Source of the DNA: Mytilus galloprovincialis
Lineage: Eukaryota > Mollusca > Bivalvia > Mytilida > Mytilidae
Reading direction: 5' to 3'
Assembly: GCF_965363235.1 (NCBI RefSeq)
Contig: NC_134841.1
Span: forward strand, 57,991,078-58,055,077
DNA length: 64,000 nt
The stretch's first letter is position 1, and the number at the start of each line of letters is the position of its first letter. The position numbers and the translations under genes are program-made. Shown here in pieces: positions 59,801 to 64,000 of this stretch. The notes beneath the pieces were generated by a model. The model saw nothing but the letters and a program-made list of their open reading frames with translations, was not told where the DNA came from and did not search any database.

Positions 59801-62800
59801 ATTGTCTTAATAACGATATAAATAAAGTTAAAAGTGGTTGATTGTCATAATTTGTTTGAAATTTTTTAATACTTGATCTAATTGAAATTAATAGAATTAT
59901 TGTCAGGTGAAAACACAAAACAGTTTTGTAACTTAGGAAAGATTATACATTTCTCTTTATATTAAGCAACAGTTTATTGTATTGATGAAACTTCTGACGT
60001 CACCTATTGTTTACTATACATATTGTTTGCAATATTTATGCCATATGTATACACTGCACAAAATGTACTTGTTTATACTGGTGAGCCTTATGGCTAATAA
60101 AGTTAATAAAGAATAAAAATAAGAAAGCACATATTATACACAAATTTATGGAAAATAAAATTCATTCAATTTTGTCAATAAATGAAACCTGGTTTTAACT
60201 TCCATTTTGAATTAAGTGGGCTTATATATTTATGCCGACCATCAAAGTCAAATAGGAACTAAATGTTTTCTGCATTTGAATTTCAATGTATTTATGTAAA
60301 AATATTGGGTAAACTAATATGAAATTGGAGTTAATATCAGAAGTTTTCAATCTAGAAACAAATGCTTTCAAGACATATTCTTGTATCTTAAGAGCTCAAT
60401 TTCACAAAGAAATATTGGACAGTAAATTTCTTTTTGTAAACTGTTAAAACAAAATAAAACACTTGGTTATACAAATTTGTTAAATAGATGATCACATTAA
60501 ACAAGGTCCCATCATTGTGATTACTAGTTTCATGATTTTTCATTCAAGCTTTACATTTTCTTATTTTCATCTTGTCTATCAAAAACTATTTTCATATTTA
60601 TACAAGATTTGTAATCATCAAGTAATCTAAAAGTAATCATGATTACACCTGTTTTTGCCATGTAATCAATTACATTACGATTACTTGTAATCAGAAATGG
60701 CATGATTACTGATTACATAGGATTACACTGCAAAATGTAATCGATTACAGCTGATTACGATTACCCCATGCCTGTTCTACACGTATGTATTTTCATTAGA
60801 AATAGGTACATGTGCTGACAGCACATCCTACTTTAATCATAAGATAGCCATCTGATTGCTCAAAATCATGTAGTCTCATATTTTTACTGCCAGTGAGTTT
60901 GCAAGATTTCCAAACATGTACCAAAACAAAAACATTTTTTTGTTTTTTGTTTGATAAATTGATTTTAAGGTTCTAGAGCAGATTTGTAATTATACTCGAT
61001 CCTTATACAGGGGATACATGAAATGAAATGGGCTATTACAAAATGTACTTAAATCTTATCTGAGCTTACCTGGAAAACAAGCATTACTGCCTAACAATCC
61101 ATTCCCTAATTGTGTGCCAGTACCTGCACCACTTCCATAAATACTATTTCTACGAACAACTGCTACTGAATAATAGTTCATACCATCATCACCTGAATAA
61201 AAGATTTGAAGTATCATAAATCATGAATGAATACCAAAATCCCTTGTTATTACAATACACCTAATCGCTATTTATTCCATTCCAGATAAGTTCTAAAATT
61301 ACACAACTTTTTCATCCAGTTGAAGCTATCTAGGACCCTGTTTAAACAATGCACCATGCATGACACTTTTTAATGAGACCTGTTTAAACTACCGTAAATA
61401 CGTCAAACAAAATTTATTTTTACTTCAATTTTAATTTCGAAAAAGTGGATCATAATCTATCAAAGTTTACTAATCACTTTCTAAAGTTTTTCTTCCTTCA
61501 GCTCAATACTGATGACCTCTATTTTCGGAGGCCTGACCTTAACAGGAAGTTTAATAAATGACTGTTTTTCCCAGATTGGACTAAATAGCTACAAGGTATA
61601 TAATGATTAAAAAGAGTGAGGGTAAAGGTTTTACATATAGTTCAGATTTTTATGGACCTGTTTTTTACAATGCTTATGAATATTTGCGTTGATTAAGCAG
61701 TTAATTAACAAGGGACATATTTAAAATGCAGAAACTTGATAAATACCTGCAGTTGCTGCATATTTTTCTGCTACTATAGGCTGCATATTATGATATCGGC
61801 CAGCAAAATAACCTTGACCTGTATCTAACGCCATCATGTCAGCGTTCCCATCCTGGATCATCTTCATGCATTCAAATCTGTTAAGATAAAATAATGAATA
61901 CATTGATGGTTGATAAACGCCATGTGATGTATATAAATTAACATTTCTTTTCAATTTCAAGATCTATGTTCAGAATGAATCAATACAAAATAAGATGTTG
62001 CATTATGGGTACATTTGTGTTATTTACATTCTACAGCTATAATGAAAATGATGAAGCTGTGCAATTATAAAGACAGAAGATAAATTTCTGAACTGGACCA
62101 AAATACCAACTGAAGTTTCAAGGACTTAGGTAAAATAATACTTGGTACACCACATCTTTCAAAAATGAACAATTATTAAATGCATATATTTTATACTTAA
62201 CTTCCATCAATTATGAGCTTATACAGAACAAAAAATACTAACATTCAGTGAAACTTCACCAGCAATTGTGATTTTTATTTAACTGAGTCACTACATGAAA
62301 TTGAGAAGTTAGATAGGGAATGTATTAAAGAGACAACAACCCCGACCATAGAGAAGAAAACAGCTGAAGGCCACCAAAGGGTGTTCAACACAGCGAGAAA
62401 ATCCTGCATCCAAAGGCAGGCTTCAGCTGGCCCCTAAACATATATAGCATACTGAAAGACTTAGTCAACATAAATTGCCTTATAAAAATTGACAATGATT
62501 CAGTGAAGAGTCTATACTACAAAGATTGAACTGCTCTCAGTCTGCACGGTTAGCCACTACTCCGATGCCCCAGACTAGTAAAATTTCATTCGGACTAGTG
62601 AGTTTTTGCAAAACTTTGTTTGGTCAAATAAGAAAAATGTCAGAATATTGGTCTTCGGACTAGTAGTTGAAAAAGTTTTTGGTGCAGACTGTGCTCTAAC
62701 TCTATAAAACTTACGTGTCAAACCCAACCACACATGAAAAACCAGGAATCACTTTGTTAATATCTGCATTTTTTATGGTTGTACTCTTGAGAATGTTCTG

Positions 62801-63949
62801 GAAATTTTCACATTTTGCCTTCTCCGCATCAGTCGATACGCACCACCTTAAAACTGCAAAAATATAAAGATTTTCAATTAATTTGACTTATCTTAAGTCT
62901 GAAACCTCATTGGTGGTTGTCTACATGTACATTTGTAAGTGTACATGCATGTTCTTCCAAGAATTCAGTGTTGATGACATTCTATCCTGGATCCAACTAG
63001 TAGATAATAACTAGATTCTTTACTTTGATTTTGTAAAAAAATAAAAGAAGGCACATATTAAAGACTTTAAAATCATGACATAACCTGAATACCAAATTGA
63101 AAAAAATATAAGCATATATTGTTGTAGAAAATGTACTATTGTAGCACATCTTTCTATTTTTCCAAATATGAATATTTGTTCATATGCACTCTTTTCAAAT
63201 ATGTCTTTTTTTTACAGTTCTAATAGATAAATTTGACATCAAAATCCATAAAATCTAGTTTTGTAAATATAATTGGTCAAGCAGAATGACTAGTAGTTAT
63301 AAAGTCCCAGAACTCAAAATTGGTAAACAATACAAAATATCCTGTTTTAAAAGTTTAAAAGTTCAATAATATAGGTCATTAGGTGTTGCCTGTACATGAA
63401 CTTTTGCTAATCTTTTACTTTTAAAAACTTATATAAAATTAAAATATGCATAAAATGTTACAATGTGATTTGAGTGATGTGAAATAATTACAACAGGAGT
63501 GGAGAAGAAAAGGGAATTAACTCTCACAGAACATGCATGATCAAGTAAAAATAAATGTGTAAATTACACAACAACAAAAATAAAGATTGTGATAATTGTT
63601 AAAGTTTGTTTAAATTTAACCCATATGATCCAATAACATGTATTGTCAGCTTGTACTGGAGCAAACGTGTATACTCATACATTCCGCATGTACAAGTATA
63701 CGTACATGTATGGTCCAGATACTCATATGGTCTTGAACATACATGTATACATTACACTATATAAATCTGAGACAATGATCGAATTACATTGTACCACAAA
63801 AGCACATGCAACTGTTGAAAAATCATTTATTATAATTTATAAACAGTGCAATGTCAAGAAATACAATAAGTTAAAACATTTTAAGATTAAGTGGTTGAAA
63901 ACATTGTGAAGTCAAATAGGGATGTTTGTCCACATACCTGTAGCTGCAA
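50602..63949 (-). CDS. MELTF: Melanotransferrin-like two-lobed transferrin (partial at N-terminus)
   Basis: Coding exons on the minus strand, in transcript order: possible 63938-63949, then 62715-62853, 61747-61877, 61070-61192, 58962-59120, 57938-58113, 56885-57197, 56134-56380, 55504-55619, 54428-54544, 53461-53634, 52524-52718, 51601-51676 and 50602-50851. Phases match at every junction and give about 740 codons, the usual length for melanotransferrin. Lobe starts are LRWCVSTDAEKAKCE (N) and KWCVISGGEKSKCE (C). Each lobe has DADMM-LD, a DVAF-RH block and a DG/CPNG..T/R block before the NY.S/CHLG region. The tail after TCVAVGSAPK is hydrophobic to the stop (SLIPVYLITVISIIRIFV), as in a GPI-anchor signal; serum transferrins lack this. 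Several metal and anion ligands are replaced (see findings), so iron binding is doubtful in both lobes. Expected location: outer face of the plasma membrane. The signal peptide and start codon are outside the window or unresolved. Confidence 0.92.
51601..51676 (-). CDS. Transferrin C-lobe exon, 76 nt
   Basis: Acceptor TAATTTCAG, donor GATAC|GTAAGT. Reads HKSEEDVNIYWQLLNYGQQF then FSSD. Phases 1 and 2 match the neighbours. Confidence 0.88.
52270..52500. repeat. Interspersed element B, second copy
   Basis: TTATAGATTATCATTGATCA, TTGATTTTCTCGCTTAAGG, TTTATCGCTATTTTACATAT, TTAGTTTCTAGCGATAATTT match the order of 39,842-40,112. It sits in the intron just 3' of the transferrin exon at 52,524-52,718. 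Confidence 0.65.
52524..52718 (-). CDS. Transferrin C-lobe exon
   Basis: Acceptor TTATTATTAG, donor GGAA|GTATGA. Reads NGGDVAFVRHLTVRDNTDAR, YELMCKDGTRKPIDEWRTC, HLGKLPSNAVVTG. Asparagine again replaces the expected ligand histidine (PSNAV). Confidence 0.92.
52795..52970. repeat. Short intronic repeat with GATTAAGC words
   Basis: TCGATTAAGCAGGGTGTCGG, GTCGATTAAAACAGGATGTT and GTCGGATTAAGCGAGT are internal imperfect repeats. I recall similar dispersed sequence from molluscs; the class is not assigned. Confidence 0.4.
53461..53634 (-). CDS. Transferrin C-lobe exon, second tyrosine replaced
   Basis: Acceptor TTCTTCCAG, donor GAAA|GTATGT. Reads IRTCIPGALDSEYN, LCEGCAAGGYKKC, QYYGATGAFRCLVE. The family GY-TGAF tyrosine is alanine here. 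Confidence 0.92.
53961..54168. mobile_element. 208-bp MITE with TA target duplication
   Basis: Starts CTGTGGATTCATTATTATTC and ends GAATCAACAG, flanked by TA on both sides. The inside has repeated CCACGAAAT/ATTTCGTGG words in both orientations. TA duplication and the terminal repeat suggest a Tc1/mariner-type non-autonomous element. Confidence 0.75.
54428..54544 (-). CDS. Transferrin C-lobe exon with conserved arginine
   Basis: Acceptor ATTTGTAG, donor ATTG|GTATGT. Reads DKRACMAGMGRGDGWIVPVS, then FVPQYCSIFENIG. The GR-x-x-GW arginine is kept but the HT before it is MA. Its 5' half is tandemly repeated in the adjoining intron. Confidence 0.9.
54545..55185 (-). repeat. Intronic tandem array of transferrin exon fragments with splice acceptors
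   Basis: Units of 90-91 bp start at about 54,541 (the real exon), 54,631, 54,721, 54,812, 54,903, 54,994 and 55,084, then two 41-bp shortened units follow. On the minus strand each full unit holds 28 nt of intron ending TTTTCTATTTTGTAG, the first ~62 nt of the exon (DKRACMAGMGRGD-W-VPVSIF), and then joins the next intron piece without a normal donor. Read on in frame, each copy meets TAA shortly after the exon part. Copies differ at the codon before W (G, R or W). Confidence 0.88.
55504..55619 (-). CDS. Transferrin C-lobe exon, first tyrosine replaced
   Basis: Acceptor ACTTTTAG, donor AAAG|GTATGT. Reads KYGLKPIAAEDYGNMEASFY, VVAAAWKRNPTMTLFNLKG. Aligning SFYVVAA with the family GYFAVAV pattern puts Phe in the ligand-tyrosine position. 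Confidence 0.9.
56134..56380 (-). CDS. Transferrin inter-lobe hinge and C-lobe start
   Basis: Acceptor TTACTCTAG, donor GGAGA|GTATGT. Reads CPLNYAKWCVISGGEKSKCE, then LDCVLGKSADHCMQLIADGD and ADMMTLDSGDVYLAGE. The C-lobe aspartate is kept. Confidence 0.92.
56885..57197 (-). CDS. Transferrin N-lobe C-terminal exon
   Basis: Acceptor AATATTGCAG, donor TTG|GTGAGT. Reads EFVLLCPNGGTRDIQDYKNC, SIPANTIMTSAL, then LLQASEWFGVG, LLFTDTTQELVDV and TYYKWVG. Asparagine (IPANT) stands where a ligand histidine is expected. It is the longest coding exon (313 nt). Confidence 0.92.
57938..58113 (-). CDS. Transferrin N-lobe exon with second tyrosine
   Basis: Acceptor ATCTTTCAG, donor TCT|GTAAGT. Reads CQLCKGTSGTKCS, AGYDGAFRCLQNGDGDVAF, LRHDTLIHL. 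The GY-x-GAF tyrosine is kept. Confidence 0.9.
58962..59120 (-). CDS. Transferrin N-lobe exon, anion-site region altered
   Basis: Acceptor TATTATAG, donor TTTG|GTAGGT. Reads IGTAAGWLYPISVMLQ then AVTDFFHNMCLPGAL. Where family members have an arginine before the (S/T)AGW motif, this protein has threonine. Confidence 0.9.
59288..60774. mobile_element. 1,487-bp non-autonomous hAT-like element with 8-bp target duplication
   Basis: Left end CAGGGATGGGGTCGATTAC, right end ...GATTACCCCATGCCTG (inverted, imperfect). It is flanked by identical TTCTACAC on both sides (59,280-59,287 and 60,775-60,782). Both subterminal regions are packed with TGTAATCGATTAC words in both orientations. No transposase frame is visible. 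An 8-bp duplication and CAGGG ends are hallmarks of the hAT superfamily. It lies in the intron between the transferrin exons at 58,962 and 61,070. Confidence 0.88.
61070..61192 (-). CDS. Transferrin N-lobe exon with first tyrosine
   Basis: Acceptor TTATTCAG, donor CCAG|GTAAGC. Reads DDGMNYYSVAVVRRNS, a glycine-rich linker, LLGSNACFPG. The ligand-type tyrosine is present; the HT of the CHTG motif is replaced by FP. Confidence 0.9.
61747..61877 (-). CDS. Transferrin N-lobe exon with aspartate ligand
   Basis: Acceptor CTTAACAG, donor GCAG|GTATTT. Reads FECMKMIQDGNADMMALDTG, then YFAGRYHNMQPIVAEKY. The LD aspartate corresponds to the N-lobe iron-ligand aspartate and is kept. Confidence 0.9.
62310..62440. 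repeat. SINE-like interspersed repeat fragment
   Basis: AATGTATTAAAGAGACAACA, GAAAACAGCTGAAGGCCACC, GTGTTCAACACAGCGAGAAA and GGCTTCAGCTGGCCCC parallel the words at 2,570-2,690. Confidence 0.6.
62538..62691. mobile_element. 154-bp MITE with CAGTCTGCAC terminal repeats
   Basis: Starts CAGTCTGCACGG and ends GGTGCAGACTG (perfect 10-bp inverted repeat), flanked by TGCTCT on both sides (62,532-62,537 and 62,692-62,697). It contains CGGACTAGTGAG and CGGACTAGTAGTT words. Located in a transferrin intron just downstream of the exon at 62,715 in transcript order. Confidence 0.75.
62715..62853 (-). CDS. Transferrin N-lobe exon: VLRWCVSTDAEKAKCE
   Basis: Acceptor ATTTTTGCAG, donor AC|GTAAGT. Contains RWCVS and EKAKCENF, the conserved N-lobe start, and PGFSCVVGFD. 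Confidence 0.9.
62854..63937. other. Transferrin intron, no other features
   Basis: AT-rich. A plus-strand frame at 63,643-63,909 is rich in Tyr/Thr/His from a CATGTAC-rich stretch and is not considered a gene. Confidence 0.5.
63938..63949 (-). CDS. Possible 12-nt exon upstream of the N-lobe
   Basis: On the minus strand TTTTGTTTTCTTTCTTTGCT and TACCAG precede TTGCAGCTACAG, which is followed by GTATGTGG. The phase (2+9+1) fits the next exon and gives AAT before VLRWCV. If the acceptor is not real, the exon extends upward as ...FVFFLCLPVAAT, which looks like a signal-peptide core but meets a TGA without an ATG in frame near 63,996. Confidence 0.45.
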
Positions 63950-64000
63950 CTGGTAAGCAAAGAAAGAAAACAAAATTGTTTTGAAAATACAAATGTCATT

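Noticed and set aside
63643..63909. 88-codon plus-strand frame
   Set aside because: Derived from a CATGTA-rich low-complexity stretch in a transferrin intron.
1..64000. tRNA, rRNA or other structured RNA genes
   Set aside because: I looked for clear tRNA A/B boxes and cloverleaf arms and saw none I could support by eye; a tRNA scan would be needed to exclude them.

Overview
This window looks like nuclear DNA from a marine bivalve, most likely a mussel-like (mytilid) mollusc. It is AT-rich, its genes are split into short exons with GT-AG borders, and it carries many small transposons and SINE-like repeats of types I recall from mussel genomes. There are no bacterial operon features. Positions 29,145-29,344 are an assembly gap of 200 Ns.

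Layout. (1) 1-6,545 is repeat-rich and has no host gene that I can see: a 37-bp minisatellite, a LINE endonuclease remnant (minus strand), a ~1-kb element with a 147-bp internal period, a 63-bp minisatellite and SINE-like pieces. (2) 6,546-21,692 is a ~15-kb tandem array of an ~88-bp unit. Read on the plus strand, each unit looks like a complete miniature intron (GTATGT donor, CTAAT branch-like site, T-rich tract, TAGCAG acceptor) followed by a 27-nt micro-exon encoding GATQIEDSQ in one open frame. The last unit has no donor and runs into an in-frame stop. The array has nested higher-order repeats. (3) 21,690-30,084 is transposon-rich: a LINE C-terminal fragment cut at the array edge, a frameshifted transposon-like coding fragment, foldbacks, and a second LINE reverse transcriptase split by a MITE with a TTA target duplication. 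(4) 30,085-41,275 (+) holds nine exons of a secreted or extracellular protein. A cysteine-rich module occurs twice, with one Ig domain between the copies, followed by three EGF-like repeats. The N-terminus is not found. (5) 41,276-50,601 is intergenic and holds an inverted copy of the 147-bp-period element plus other repeats. (6) 50,602-63,949 (-) is a two-lobed transferrin with a C-terminal hydrophobic tail, so melanotransferrin-like. I traced 13 well-supported coding exons plus one possible 12-nt exon; the true N-terminus lies beyond the window.

The two host genes are convergent and functionally unrelated as far as I can see: one is an extracellular adhesion or matrix-type protein, the other a GPI-anchored transferrin-family protein. 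The transferrin lacks several canonical iron and anion ligands in both lobes. One of its introns carries a tandem array of copies of the adjacent exon's 5' half together with its splice acceptor. This resembles, on a small scale, the intron/micro-exon array of region 2. All exon borders were read by eye from splice signals and reading-frame phase; no transcript or database search was available.
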